A stretch of DNA of 64,000 nucleotides from Alkalibacterium sp049389645 (lineage in GTDB: Bacteria; Bacillota; Bacilli; Lactobacillales; Carnobacteriaceae_A), in contig NZ_CP186540.1 of the NCBI RefSeq assembly GCF_049389645.1, positions 1-64,000 on the forward strand, given 5' to 3'. The notes under the pieces are model-generated. The model ran no database searches and was not told the DNA's origin. It saw only the letters and a list, made by a program, of their open reading frames with translations. The stretch's first letter is position 1. Every line of letters starts with the position of its first letter. Made by a program: the position numbers and the translations under genes. Positions 28,236-37,016 of this stretch are shown here, in pieces.

Positions 28236-28406
28236 ATAACATCTTCTCCTTCTGCAAATGTGTTGAGTCACTTATAGTTTTTACATGTATCTAATTATCT
28301 TCTATGTTATAATAAAAAATAATAGTAAAGTACATAAATCTTTCTACAGTAGTATACCAAATTTTTGTATATTCGTACAGAAAGTGAGAGGTCAAGGAGG
28401 GTCCCA

Positions 28407-29063
28407 ATGTCAAATCAAATAAAAACACCAGCATTTACCAGGAAATACTTGATAGTCAATGAGGTCTTGAATGCAGTTACTCACGGTATTGGAGTCATAT
28501 TAAGTATCATTGCTTTAGTCTTTCTCATTCAAAAAGGACTGGAGATCGGCGGTATAGTAGAATTAACATCATATACCATTTACGGTGTTTCACTCATTTT
28601 GCTCTACTTGTCCAGCACTCTTTATCATAGTTTAGCCTTTACAAAAGCAAAGCAAGTCTTTCGGATAATCGATCATAGCAGCATCTTTCTGCTGATAGCG
28701 GGTACCTATACGCCCTATATGCTTATCACCATAGGCGGTAACTTGGGAATTTTTTTAACCACACTGATCTGGACAATTGCGTTTCTAGGTGTCCTTTATA
28801 AAACCGTCTGGTTCAAAAAGTTTCAAGGATTGTCTGTCTGGCTCTACATCGCAATGGGATGGATTTCAATATTCTTCATACATTACTTGTATCAGGGCTT
28901 AGGGATGCGAGGATTTATCTGGCTAGTAGCTGGCGGCCTTTCATTCACTGTTGGAGCTCTGTTTTATCGATTGAAAAATGTTAAATATATGCACGTTGTC
29001 TGGCATTTGTTTGTTTTAACAGGAACCATTTGCATGTTCTTTTCCATTTATCTCTACACTTAA
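28407..29063 (+). CDS. hemolysin III family membrane protein (PAQR-like)
   Basis: Seven-helix membrane protein of the HlyIII/PAQR family; some members are metal-dependent hydrolases and the haemolysin name is historical. Start ATG 28407 (MSNQIKTPAF) after AAGGAGGG. Conserved metal-site pattern: NAVTHG, LYLSSTLYHS, DHSSIFLLIAGTYTP and the C-terminal HVVWHLFV. About 218 aa. Isolated rightward gene with its own terminator. Confidence 0.88.
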   Translation: MSNQIKTPAFTRKYLIVNEVLNAVTHGIGVILSIIALVFLIQKGLEIGGIVELTSYTIYGVSLILLYLSSTLYHSLAFTKAKQVFRIIDHSSIFLLIAGTYTPYMLITIGGNLGIFLTTLIWTIAFLGVLYKTVWFKKFQGLSVWLYIAMGWISIFFIHYLYQGLGMRGFIWLVAGGLSFTVGALFYRLKNVKYMHVVWHLFVLTGTICMFFSIYLYT

Positions 29064-29076
29064 AATCGAATCAATT

Positions 29077-29127
29077 AAAAAGATGCCTGGATGAGTCCGT
29101 TAAACTCATTCAGGCATCTTTTTTTAT
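29077..29127 (+). terminator. terminator between the HlyIII gene and dfrA
   Basis: AAAAAGATGCCTG-ATGAG / CTCAT-CAGGCATCTTTTTTT, A/T tracts on both sides: serves both convergent genes. Confidence 0.9.
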
Positions 29128-29142
29128 TTTTTAATATTCGAT

Positions 29143-29631
29143 TTATTTTCTTTTAAAAATTTGAAATGTATGCGGATATTTATTTTTTTCGTCGACATGA
29201 CCTTGTTTCTCTTCTATCAGTTCAAACTTGGTGTAGTCGATCGGTGGCATGTTAGTGTCACCTTCGAACGATTCATGGATGACCGTACGATATAGCATAT
29301 CGACGTCTTCTATGAATAGTTCAAATAAGGATACCCCTCCGATGACATGCAGAGGTTTCTCTGATTCTTTTGTCGCTTCTAAGATCTCAGATTTGGAATG
29401 ACAAACGTTAACGCCTTGTAAAGAAAAGTTTTTATTTGATGTTAACACAAAATTCGCTCTATTTTTCAAAGGAGGATTCGGTATACTCTCCAACGTTTTC
29501 CTGCCCATCACGACATCTCCGGTTAATGTCACACGCTTGAAAAATTGCATATCCGCCGGCAAATGCCATGGCAATTCACCATTCTTGCCAATCACTCCAT
29601 TTTCATCTTCCGCCCAAACAAACGTTATCAT
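29143..29631 (-). CDS. dfrA: dihydrofolate reductase
   Basis: NADPH-dependent reduction of dihydrofolate, regenerating the cofactor used by the adjacent ThyA. 162 aa: ITFVWAEDENGVIGKNGELPWHLPADMQFFKRVT, VMGRKTLESIP and the GG motif VIGGVSLFE. ATG at 29631. 66 bp after thyA on the same strand. Confidence 0.95.
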   Translation of the reverse strand: MITFVWAEDENGVIGKNGELPWHLPADMQFFKRVTLTGDVVMGRKTLESIPNPPLKNRANFVLTSNKNFSLQGVNVCHSKSEILEATKESEKPLHVIGGVSLFELFIEDVDMLYRTVIHESFEGDTNMPPIDYTKFELIEEKQGHVDEKNKYPHTFQIFKRK

Positions 29632-29697
29632 AAAAGCATCCCTTTCGATAGTTGCGTTGTAAAACTATTAAATTGCATATAACAATTAATCGGCTAT

Positions 29698-30642
29698 TTA
29701 GACAGCTATTGGTGCTTTTATCGCTTTATGTGGATGATAGCCGATGATTTCAATGTCATCCATTTCGAAATCAAATATGCTTTTATCTTTGTTTAATTTA
29801 ATGCTTGGGAATGGTTTTGGTTCTCTTGAAAGCTGTTCGTTAATTTGATCCATATGATTCAAATATAAATGCGCATCTCCTAAAGTGTGTACGAAATCTC
29901 CAACTTCCAGACCGGTTTCTTGAGCCACGAGATGTGTGAGTAACGCGTAGCTTGCTATATTGAAAGGCACACCTAAAAAGACGTCCCCACTCCGTTGATA
30001 GAGTTGGCAACTGAGTTTATTGCCTTCGACGTAAAATTGAAATAACGTGTGACAAGGCGGTAATGCCATTGTCGGGATTTCTTCCGGATTCCAGGCTGAT
30101 ACAATATGACGTCTAGAATCGGGGTTCGTTTTAATCGACTCGATCACATTCTGTATCTGATCAATTAATCCGCCGTCTTTCTTTTGCCAAGCACGCCACT
30201 GAGCACCATAAACATTCCCAAGTGAACCGTATTGTTCTGAAAACGCATCGTCTTCCAGTACTTTTTCTCTAAACGTAGCCATTTGTTTACTGTATTCTTT
30301 TTTAAATTCCTCATCTTCTTGTGAGCGCAAACCAAAGTCCGTCATATCGGGACCTTTATAATCATCGCTCTTGACATATTTATCAAAAGCCCATTCATCC
30401 CAAATGTGATTATTATTCTCTAAGAGATACCGGATATTCGTATCTCCTTTTAAGAACCACAAGAGTTCGCTTTTGATAAGCTTGAAAAAGACACGTTTAG
30501 TCGTCAGCAAGGGAAATCCTTTTTGTAAATCAAAACGCATCTGATGACCAAAAACCGATTTTGTTCCTGTGCCGGTTCTATCCTGTCTTTCAGTACCTTC
30601 ATCTAAAATACGTTTAGCTAAATCGAGATATTCTTTTTCCAT
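29698..30642 (-). CDS. thyA: thymidylate synthase ThyA
   Basis: Methylates dUMP to dTMP using methylene-tetrahydrofolate. Start ATG 30642 (MEKEYLDLAKRIL) after AAGGAGTGAGG; a twelve-codon upstream extension would overlap the ABC-F gene. 314 aa, the longer Lactobacillales type with an insertion around 85-140. Active-site cysteine in LPPCHTLFQFYV, then QRSGDVFLGVPFNIASY and the DxxxYNHxxQ-like HLYLNHMDQINEQLSR. Operon ABC-F, thyA, dfrA. Confidence 0.96.
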   Translation of the reverse strand: MEKEYLDLAKRILDEGTERQDRTGTGTKSVFGHQMRFDLQKGFPLLTTKRVFFKLIKSELLWFLKGDTNIRYLLENNNHIWDEWAFDKYVKSDDYKGPDMTDFGLRSQEDEEFKKEYSKQMATFREKVLEDDAFSEQYGSLGNVYGAQWRAWQKKDGGLIDQIQNVIESIKTNPDSRRHIVSAWNPEEIPTMALPPCHTLFQFYVEGNKLSCQLYQRSGDVFLGVPFNIASYALLTHLVAQETGLEVGDFVHTLGDAHLYLNHMDQINEQLSREPKPFPSIKLNKDKSIFDFEMDDIEIIGYHPHKAIKAPIAV

Positions 30643-30649
30643 ATTTGCC

Positions 30650-32542
30650 TCACTCCTTATTAATGCTGTACTTTTCAAAATATTCCCATCGGCTATACTT
30701 TTCTTCCAGCTGACGATTTAATCTAGTTTGCTTGTCCGTTAAATCAGCTAATTTCACATGATCAATAACAACATTTTCAATCTCAGCTTGTACTTTTTCA
30801 AGTTCTAGTTCCAGTGATTCAATTTCAGATTCTATGGTTTCCCATTCTTTCTTTTCCATATACGTTAGTGCTTTTTTTTCTTGGCTGTTGTCTTTTGGTT
30901 TCTCAACATTTTTTTGAGGTTTTCTTTTTTTTTCTTTCTTAGTCTGATCATTCAGTTCTAGATATTCAGATAACGTGGCATAACTTTCTTCAATTTCTCC
31001 GTCACCTTTAAATACAAGCAATTTATTGGCAATCTTGTCAATAAAATAGCGGTCATGGGAAACTGCAATAACCGCACCATTGAACTGCCCAATAAACTCT
31101 TCCAGTATAGTTAATGTCTGAACATCCAAGTCATTAGTTGGTTCATCCAAGAGTAATACATTGGGTTGCTGCATCAATATTTTGAGTAAATACAACCGAC
31201 GTTTTTCTCCACCCGATAATTTATTGATTGGTGAACCATGCATTGAACGTTTAAACAGAAAACGTTCGAGCAACTGTGACACACTTATAGATGAACCGTC
31301 AGAAAGTTTCACTTCTTCTGCAATCTCTCTTAAATAAGTGATCACCCGTTTCTCTTCGTCGAATTCTTCATTCAATTGTTTATAATATCCAATTTTAACA
31401 GTTTCACCAATAATAAACAGACCATCATCTAGTTGTTCTTCACCTGCTAGAATATTTAAGAATGTTGTTTTCCCTGCGCCATTTACCCCAGTAATACCTA
31501 TTCGATCTGTATGTTGAATCAGTAAGTTGAACTCATTCAAGATAACTGTCTCATCCATTTTTTTTGAGGCATTTTCCATTTCCAGGACCTTTTTGCCTAA
31601 TCGCGTCCCCGATAACTGTAACTCTAATTCTGATTTAACTTCATGCCCCTTAACTTTTTCTTCTAACTGAGAGAAGCGACTTTTTCGTGCTTCTTGTTTG
31701 GTTCCGCGCGCTCGAACACCTTCACGCATCCACGCCAGTTCCTGTTTGTATAGCTGTTTCTGCTTATGAGCAATCTGCTGGTCTGTTGTTTCTTTTTCAG
31801 CTTTCAGTTCGATGTACTGCTGATAGTTTCCAGGATACTGTTCCATTTTTCCGTTATCCAGTTCAACGATTTCATTTGCAACTCGGTCTAAAAAGTATCG
31901 GTCATGCGTAACCATCAGGAGTGACCCACGGTAGCTGGCTAAATATCCCTCTAACCATTCAATCATCTGAAAATCAAGATGGTTGGTAGGTTCATCAAGA
32001 ATAAGTAAATCCGGTTCTTGAATAAGCACCTGTGCTAAAGCCGCTCGTTTTTGCTGTCCACCTGATAAATCACCTACTATTTTATCACTGTCTTCTAATC
32101 CCAGCTTGTTTAATATCGCATCAGCACGTGCGTTGACATTCCAAGCATCTTCCTGATTCATTCTTTTCTCTGCTTCCGTGAAAGCCTGCTGAACGACTGG
32201 ATTTGTCGGTTCTTTGGTTAATTTCATTAAAACTTCTTCGTAGTTTTTAGCTGCTTTGATCATAGGAGAATCTCCATCAAATACAACATCAAAAATACTT
32301 TTATTTGTATCCAATTGATTTTTTTGACTCAGATAACTTATGTCAAACTCACCAGGTTTTGATATGTCTCCCACATCTGGTTTCAACTCTCCCGCAACGA
32401 TGCGTAAAAAAGTCGTTTTTCCTGTACCGTTGACGCCGATCAATCCAATTCTCCGTTTTTCTTTTATCGAATAGTATACGTCGTCAAATAAGGTTTTCAT
32501 ACCATACGAATGTGTTAAATGTTCGATTTTCCATTCTTTCAT
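30650..32542 (-). CDS. ABC-F family ATPase (Uup-like)
   Basis: Soluble protein with two ABC ATPase domains and no membrane part, a class that acts on ribosomes. Domain 1: Walker A GVNGTGKTT (about 36-44), LSGGQQKRAALA, LLILDEPTNHLD. Interdomain linker about 240-300. Domain 2: GVNGAGKTT, LSGGEKRRLYLL, LLLDEPTNDLD. Residues ~535-630 form a lysine/glutamate-rich C-terminal coiled coil typical of the Uup branch. Nothing suggests a dedicated antibiotic-resistance ABC-F. ATG 32542 after GAGGAG; 7 bp before thyA. Confidence 0.92.
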   Translation of the reverse strand: MKEWKIEHLTHSYGMKTLFDDVYYSIKEKRRIGLIGVNGTGKTTFLRIVAGELKPDVGDISKPGEFDISYLSQKNQLDTNKSIFDVVFDGDSPMIKAAKNYEEVLMKLTKEPTNPVVQQAFTEAEKRMNQEDAWNVNARADAILNKLGLEDSDKIVGDLSGGQQKRAALAQVLIQEPDLLILDEPTNHLDFQMIEWLEGYLASYRGSLLMVTHDRYFLDRVANEIVELDNGKMEQYPGNYQQYIELKAEKETTDQQIAHKQKQLYKQELAWMREGVRARGTKQEARKSRFSQLEEKVKGHEVKSELELQLSGTRLGKKVLEMENASKKMDETVILNEFNLLIQHTDRIGITGVNGAGKTTFLNILAGEEQLDDGLFIIGETVKIGYYKQLNEEFDEEKRVITYLREIAEEVKLSDGSSISVSQLLERFLFKRSMHGSPINKLSGGEKRRLYLLKILMQQPNVLLLDEPTNDLDVQTLTILEEFIGQFNGAVIAVSHDRYFIDKIANKLLVFKGDGEIEESYATLSEYLELNDQTKKEKKRKPQKNVEKPKDNSQEKKALTYMEKKEWETIESEIESLELELEKVQAEIENVVIDHVKLADLTDKQTRLNRQLEEKYSRWEYFEKYSINKE

Positions 32543-32629
32543 AAATAATTGCTCCTCAACATTAGATTCTTTCTTATTCTAGCACACTCAGTACTGCTTT
32601 TTAACTTAAACTTCGTATAACCTCTATGA

Positions 32630-32658
32630 TTGACTATGAAACCGTTATCCTTTATACT
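32630..32658 (+). promoter_or_regulatory. sigma-A promoter of the cold-shock gene
   Basis: TTGACT (32630-32635), 17-bp spacer, TATACT (32653-32658). A leader of about 40 bases precedes the ATG at 32706. Confidence 0.88.
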
Positions 32659-32705
32659 GAAAGCGTTAGATAACTATACTTAAGGATTCATTAGGGGGTA
32701 AAACG

Positions 32706-32927
32706 ATGACTACAGGTACTGTTAAATGGTTTAACAATCAAAAAGGTTATGGTTTTTTAGAATATAACGATGAAGATGATGTTTTTGTTCATTTCACGGG
32801 TATTAACATGGATGGATATAAAGCTTTAAATGAAGGCCAAACAGTAGAATTTGAAATAGTGGAGGGATCACGCGGTCCTCAAGCTACCAATGTCAGTGTC
32901 GTTGAAACGACTAATGAAGATATCTAA
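32706..32927 (+). CDS. cold-shock domain protein
   Basis: 73-residue single OB-fold nucleic-acid chaperone. RNP1 KGYGFLEY and RNP2 VFVHF are intact; the aromatic surface is conserved (KWFNNQKGYGF). ATG after TAGGGGG. The SD-containing leader is short, unlike the long thermosensing leader of E. coli cspA. Confidence 0.95.
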   Translation: MTTGTVKWFNNQKGYGFLEYNDEDDVFVHFTGINMDGYKALNEGQTVEFEIVEGSRGPQATNVSVVETTNEDI

Positions 32928-32992
32928 TAAACAGTAAAGTCAGCTCTCGTTTGAGTCTGGCTTTTTCTATTTGTTTTATGGAGCGGGTCAAG

Positions 32993-33403
32993 ATGTTGAA
33001 AATTTATAGTGATGCGGCAGTATCCCCAAATGAAAAAATAGCAGGAGCTGGGCTGGTGATCGTCGGAGAAAATCTCTACGAACAATTATCCATCCCTCTT
33101 TCATCGACGAAAGACAACCACCTGGCAGAACTGTTAGCTTTCTATCATGCCGTCAATTGGCCCATTGAACAACAACGGACCAACGAGTGGACGGTTTTTC
33201 ATACAGATAGTCAACTGGTTGCAGAAGCAATCAAAAAAAACCATATCAAAAACATTCTATACGTAGAAGTGTTTCAATCGATCATGTCGTCACTTGCTCA
33301 TTTGTCTTTTTACGAGATTAAATGGATCCCTGAAAAAGAAAATAAAGGCGCCGATAATCTGGCGAAACAGGCTTTGGCCAAACAAAGAAAAAGTAGAAAG
33401 TAA
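32993..33403 (+). CDS. RNase HI-like protein (YpeP type)
   Basis: Ribonuclease H fold, probably cutting RNA in RNA-DNA hybrids. I choose ATG 32993 (MLKIYSDAAVSP) after GGAGCGGG; ATG 32978 is the alternative. About 136 aa. The four acidic positions of RNase HI are present: YSDAAV, HLAELLAFYHAV, FHTDSQLV and NKGADNLAKQA. It lacks the basic protrusion of E. coli RNase HI, like the Bacillus YpeP group. Rightward after the cold-shock gene, terminator at 33393. Confidence 0.85.
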   Translation: MLKIYSDAAVSPNEKIAGAGLVIVGENLYEQLSIPLSSTKDNHLAELLAFYHAVNWPIEQQRTNEWTVFHTDSQLVAEAIKKNHIKNILYVEVFQSIMSSLAHLSFYEIKWIPEKENKGADNLAKQALAKQRKSRK

Positions 33404-33438
33404 AGAAGTTGCCTTCTTCACTTTCTGCTTTTTTTTTA
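33393..33438 (+). terminator. terminator after the RNase HI-like gene
   Basis: AGAAAGTAAAGAAG / CTTCTTCACTTTCT stem with one mismatch and nine T. Confidence 0.85.
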
Positions 33439-34410
33439 GAGTAATTCTTTTCTTAAATCTTCAGCACTTTTTGGTGAGAGATATGATGGTGCAATATCAA
33501 AGACGGTTTTTGCTCCAAATTGATTTTCACGCGCTAACTTGCCAGCTGCACGCGCATAAGCAATCGCCACGGCAGCTGTGAATTCTGGATTTGAATCTAA
33601 ATCCAAACCGAACTGATAGATAGCAGTTTCTGATTCTGAAGTTTTCCCTTGTCTCATAACCGTTCCGCCATGAGGCATGCCGGCATGTTCTTTGTCAAAC
33701 GTTGCTTGATCGATCACGTTGACTTCTGTTTCATAACCTTCAAAATAATCAGGCATAGTGACAATTATTTCTTTTACCTTGTTTTCGTCTGCTTTCTCTT
33801 CAAGGACAAGATAAACCACACGTTTGTGCGCAGACAATTTGTCATAATCAACTGCTTCTTTATTTTTAACTGCATCCACAAGTTCTTCTCTTGGTACGGT
33901 ATATTGTACGGCATTTTTTACGCCTGAAACACGTCTGACCGCATCGCTATGTCCCTGACTCAACCCTGGACCCCAGAAAGTATACGTTTCACCTTTTGGT
34001 AATATTGATTCAGCAAATAATCGATTGAGTGAAAATAAACCTGGATCCCAACCAGTTGAAAGAACAGCGACTGTGTTATGTTCTTTAGCAATCTTATCAA
34101 GTCTATTGAAATGATTTGGAATTTCATTGTGATTATCATAGGTGTCAACGGTGTTGAATGCCTTTGCCAATTCCGGCGCTTGAACGGGTATATCCTTTTG
34201 TGAACCACCACATAATATCAAGACATCGATTTTATCTTTAAATGCAGCCAGCTCATCCATATGATACGCTGGTGACGATGTATCCAACTGCTCAGGCTTA
34301 CGTCTGGAAAAAATACCTACTAATTCTAAATCGTCTGAGTTCTTCAGCCCCGTTTCGACCCCTCTGCCCAAATTACCATAGCCGACTATTCCAATTTTTG
34401 TTGTATTCAT
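33436..34410 (-). CDS. ddh: meso-diaminopimelate D-dehydrogenase
   Basis: NADP-dependent one-step conversion of tetrahydrodipicolinate to meso-diaminopimelate, feeding lysine and peptidoglycan. 324 aa with Rossmann motif GIVGYGNLGRGVE at the N-terminus, FSRRKPEQL, STGWDPGLFSLNRL and WGPGLSQGHSDAVRRV, all characteristic of Ddh. ATG 34410. No other lysine-pathway gene is adjacent. Confidence 0.93.
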   Translation of the reverse strand: MNTTKIGIVGYGNLGRGVETGLKNSDDLELVGIFSRRKPEQLDTSSPAYHMDELAAFKDKIDVLILCGGSQKDIPVQAPELAKAFNTVDTYDNHNEIPNHFNRLDKIAKEHNTVAVLSTGWDPGLFSLNRLFAESILPKGETYTFWGPGLSQGHSDAVRRVSGVKNAVQYTVPREELVDAVKNKEAVDYDKLSAHKRVVYLVLEEKADENKVKEIIVTMPDYFEGYETEVNVIDQATFDKEHAGMPHGGTVMRQGKTSESETAIYQFGLDLDSNPEFTAAVAIAYARAAGKLARENQFGAKTVFDIAPSYLSPKSAEDLRKELL

Positions 34411-34461
34411 CGAATCACTCTCTTTCGTTTAATTTATAAATGTTCTTAAATAAGCTTGATA

Positions 34462-35970
34462 TTAATTATAATATAAATTTCCAGTTGCATAAACCGGATC
34501 GTTTGTAATATCCATCCCGAGCATTTTTAGAGTTTGTTCATTTTCATGATTCATGATAACCGTTGAATGGGCTTGAGCATCTTTCAAATGGGACAATTGT
34601 TTGTATGCAAGATGGGCTGTCGGATTAGTCACGGCACTTATTGCTAAAGCAATGAGCAGTTCGTTAGCGGATAGAGTTGGTACTTTACTATTCAGTTCGT
34701 CTGTTTTTAAACGTTGGATCGTCTCTAAAATCATAGGTGTCAACAAATCGATCTCATCAGCTATATTTGCCAATGATTTTAGCGCATTTAACACTGCAGC
34801 TGCTGAAGCATCCATCAGTGAAGAAGTTCGACCCGTAATGATTTCATCATTATTCAATTCGATCGCAATAACCGCTTGTAAATTTGAATCATCCATTAAC
34901 GCTTCTACTTCTTTTGCATAAGAACGTGCAACTCTTACTGTTGTCCGGTCTTTCTTTTTCAGGTCAGATTCTTCCAGAATCAATTGAATCCTGCGTAAAG
35001 TATCTTCATCCGCCAAGCCTTTTTTGAAATCATTCTCTACCGAAAATGCCCGACGAATAATTTCTTCGTTTGCTGCTTTCACTACGACATCTTCATCGAT
35101 AATTCCAGATTTCAATCGGTTAACACCCATGTCAGTCGGTGATTTGTAAACAGATGGTTTACCCGTTATTTTTTCGATGATACGTTTTATCACTGGAAAC
35201 ATTTCAACATCGCGGTTATAGTTAACCGCTACTTCTCCGTAGGCTTCAAAATGATAATTATCCATCATATTTACATCTTTCAGATCAACCGTTGCTGCTT
35301 CATAAGCGATATTGACCGGGTGCTTGATAGGCATGTTCCAAACAGGAAATGTTTCAAATTTTGCATAGCTGGCTTTATTTCCGTGAGCATATTCATGAAA
35401 AAGCTGGTTTAAGCACGTAGCCAATTTCCCACTACCTGCGCCTGGAGCCGTAACGACTACTAAAGGTTTTGTTGTTTCGATATAGTCATTTTTAGCAAAT
35501 CCTTCTTCGCCGAGGATCGCATCCACATTTGTCGGATAACCTTCAATATTATGGTGAGTATGCACGTTTATGCCACTGCGTTCTAATTTAGACATGAATA
35601 TCTTTACATTAGGCTGTTCCTGGTATCGTGTAATCAAGACACTGTTAACCGGGATACCATATGCTCTGTATTCATCGATCAACCGTAAAACATCGCGGTC
35701 ATACGTAATGCCATAGTCTCCACGCACTTTATTGCGCTCAATATCACCTGCATAGACACATATGATTATTTCTGCTTTGTCTTTTAAAGTTGCCAATAAT
35801 TTCATTTTTGCGTCTTCATCAAAGCCCGGCAGGACACGTTTAGCATGTTTATCGCCAATCAACTTACCACCGAATTCCAAGTACAGTTTTTCGCTATTTT
35901 CTACCCGTTCCAATATATAGGCAGACTGTTCTTTTAAATATTTATCTGTATCAAAACCAACTTTAAACAT
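34462..35970 (-). CDS. DUF1846 / UPF0371 family protein
   Basis: 502-residue cytoplasmic protein of the UPF0371 family, found in many lactic acid bacteria and clostridia. Starts MFKVGFDTDKYLKEQSAY after AGGAGG. Contains VVVTAPGAGSGKLATCLNQ, a P-loop-like nucleotide site, and a helical C-terminal half. The structural family resembles P-loop/phosphotransfer proteins; no reaction is assigned. Leftward, with a terminator (36091) separating it from array 2. Confidence 0.85.
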   Translation of the reverse strand: MFKVGFDTDKYLKEQSAYILERVENSEKLYLEFGGKLIGDKHAKRVLPGFDEDAKMKLLATLKDKAEIIICVYAGDIERNKVRGDYGITYDRDVLRLIDEYRAYGIPVNSVLITRYQEQPNVKIFMSKLERSGINVHTHHNIEGYPTNVDAILGEEGFAKNDYIETTKPLVVVTAPGAGSGKLATCLNQLFHEYAHGNKASYAKFETFPVWNMPIKHPVNIAYEAATVDLKDVNMMDNYHFEAYGEVAVNYNRDVEMFPVIKRIIEKITGKPSVYKSPTDMGVNRLKSGIIDEDVVVKAANEEIIRRAFSVENDFKKGLADEDTLRRIQLILEESDLKKKDRTTVRVARSYAKEVEALMDDSNLQAVIAIELNNDEIITGRTSSLMDASAAAVLNALKSLANIADEIDLLTPMILETIQRLKTDELNSKVPTLSANELLIALAISAVTNPTAHLAYKQLSHLKDAQAHSTVIMNHENEQTLKMLGMDITNDPVYATGNLYYN

Positions 35971-36090
35971 AACCGTCCTCCTGTTTCCTTTTTCAATCTC
36001 TACTATTATAACACTGATTCTTGAGAGACTGAATGACTTTTATAATTATAAAGAACAGAAGCAGAATTATTCTAGATGCACTTAAATATA

Positions 36091-36120
36091 AAAAAGAAAG
36101 CAATCGCTGAGCGATTGCTT
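36091..36120 (-). terminator. leftward terminator between array 2 and the DUF1846 gene
   Basis: On the minus strand AAGCAATCGC, loop TCA, GCGATTGCTT, followed by TTCTTTTT. It lies upstream of the DUF1846 start and downstream (on the minus strand) of array 2, so the only transcript it can end is one coming from the array. Confidence 0.8.
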
Positions 36121-36174
36121 CATTATTACTATTGTTTTGTTTATAGTGTTGCTAATAATATGTGCCTCCCCATT

Positions 36175-36830
36175 TGTGTATGGCACACTTGAGCCGATTG
36201 TGCGTGACCTTCGTGGGTGCTTCCTCTTTGTGAAGGGCACGCGTGAGCTGATTGCGTGACCTCCGCTTGTGCTTCCACTTGATGAAGGGCACGCTTGGGC
36301 CGATTGCGTGACCTTCGTGGGTGCTTCCTCTTTGTGAAGGGCACGCGTGAGCCGATTGCGTGACCTTCGTGGGTGCTTCCTCTTTGTGAAGGGCACGCGT
36401 GAGCTGATTGCGTGACCTTCGTGGGTGCTTCCTCTTTGTGAAGGGCACACTTGGGCCGATTGCGTGACCTCCGCTTGTGCTTCCTCTTTGTGAAGGGCAC
36501 GCGTGAGCCGATTGCTTGACCTTCGTGTCTGCTTCCACTTGATGAAGGGCACGCGTGAGCTGATTGCGTGACCTTCGTGGGTGCTTCCTCTTTCTGAAGG
36601 GCACGCTTGGGCCGATTGCGTGACCTTCGTGGGTGCTTCCTCTTTCTGAAGGGCACGCTTGGGCCAATTGCGTGACTTTCGTGGGTGCTTCCACTTAGTA
36701 AAGGGCACGCTTGGGCCAATTGGGTGACTTTCGTGTGTGCTTCCTCTTTGTGAAGGGCACGCTTGGGCCGATTGCGTGACCTTCGTGTCTGCTTCCGCTC
36801 TGTGAAGGGCACGCTTGGGCCGATTGCGTT
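36175..36830. repeat. tandem 52-bp repeat array 2 (hairpin-forming, 12 units)
   Basis: The landmark GTGACCTTC or a one- or two-base variant stands at 36204, 36256, 36308, 36360, 36412, 36464, 36516, 36568, 36620, 36672, 36724 and 36776; the array breaks off near 36828. The step is exactly 52 bp. Each unit is GAAGGGCACG, ten bases (often CGTGAGCTGA or CTTGGGCCGA), TTGCGTGACCTTC, then about 19 bases (GTGGGTGCTTCCTCTTTGT). GAAGGGCACGC and GCGTGACCTTC form a ten-pair stem with one mismatch. GTGC-TTC of the 19-base part can alternatively pair with GAA-GG-GCAC of the next unit. Same framework and phase as array 1. Because 52 is not a multiple of 3 and the unit has no minus-strand stop, all three minus frames stay open for about 180-230 codons; I treat these as non-coding. 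Confidence 0.92.
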
Positions 36831-36928
36831 TATAATCATGGTTGCTGCCAGAAAAACAGTCTATGTTTACTAACGAACAGCAGCCTAAACCAACTCTATT
36901 CCTTTTTGAAAAAGTTTCTTTCTTAGTC

Positions 36929-36976
36929 CCTAACTATGATATTATCAATTTAACATAGTTAGGATCTAGTTATAAT
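36929..36976 (+). promoter_or_regulatory. alkD promoter with palindromic operator
   Basis: CCTAACTATG (36929-36938) and CATAGTTAGG (36954-36963) are a perfect 10-bp inverted repeat. The right arm overlaps the probable -35 region of a promoter whose -10 is TATAAT (36971-36976). This looks like a repressor site, but the regulator is unknown. Confidence 0.55.
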
Positions 36977-37016
36977 AATTGAAAATCAATTAATTCTCAT
37001 CGGAGGAGTGACTAAC

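Noticed and set aside
30650..32542. Antibiotic-resistance ABC-F gene
   Set aside because: The Uup-type C-terminal coiled coil and housekeeping neighbours (thyA, dfrA) point to a general ribosome-associated ABC-F.
36175..36830. CRISPR array or repetitive structural protein gene
   Set aside because: Inter-block sequence is conserved, all three frames are equally open, no ribosome site, and the period is not a multiple of three.
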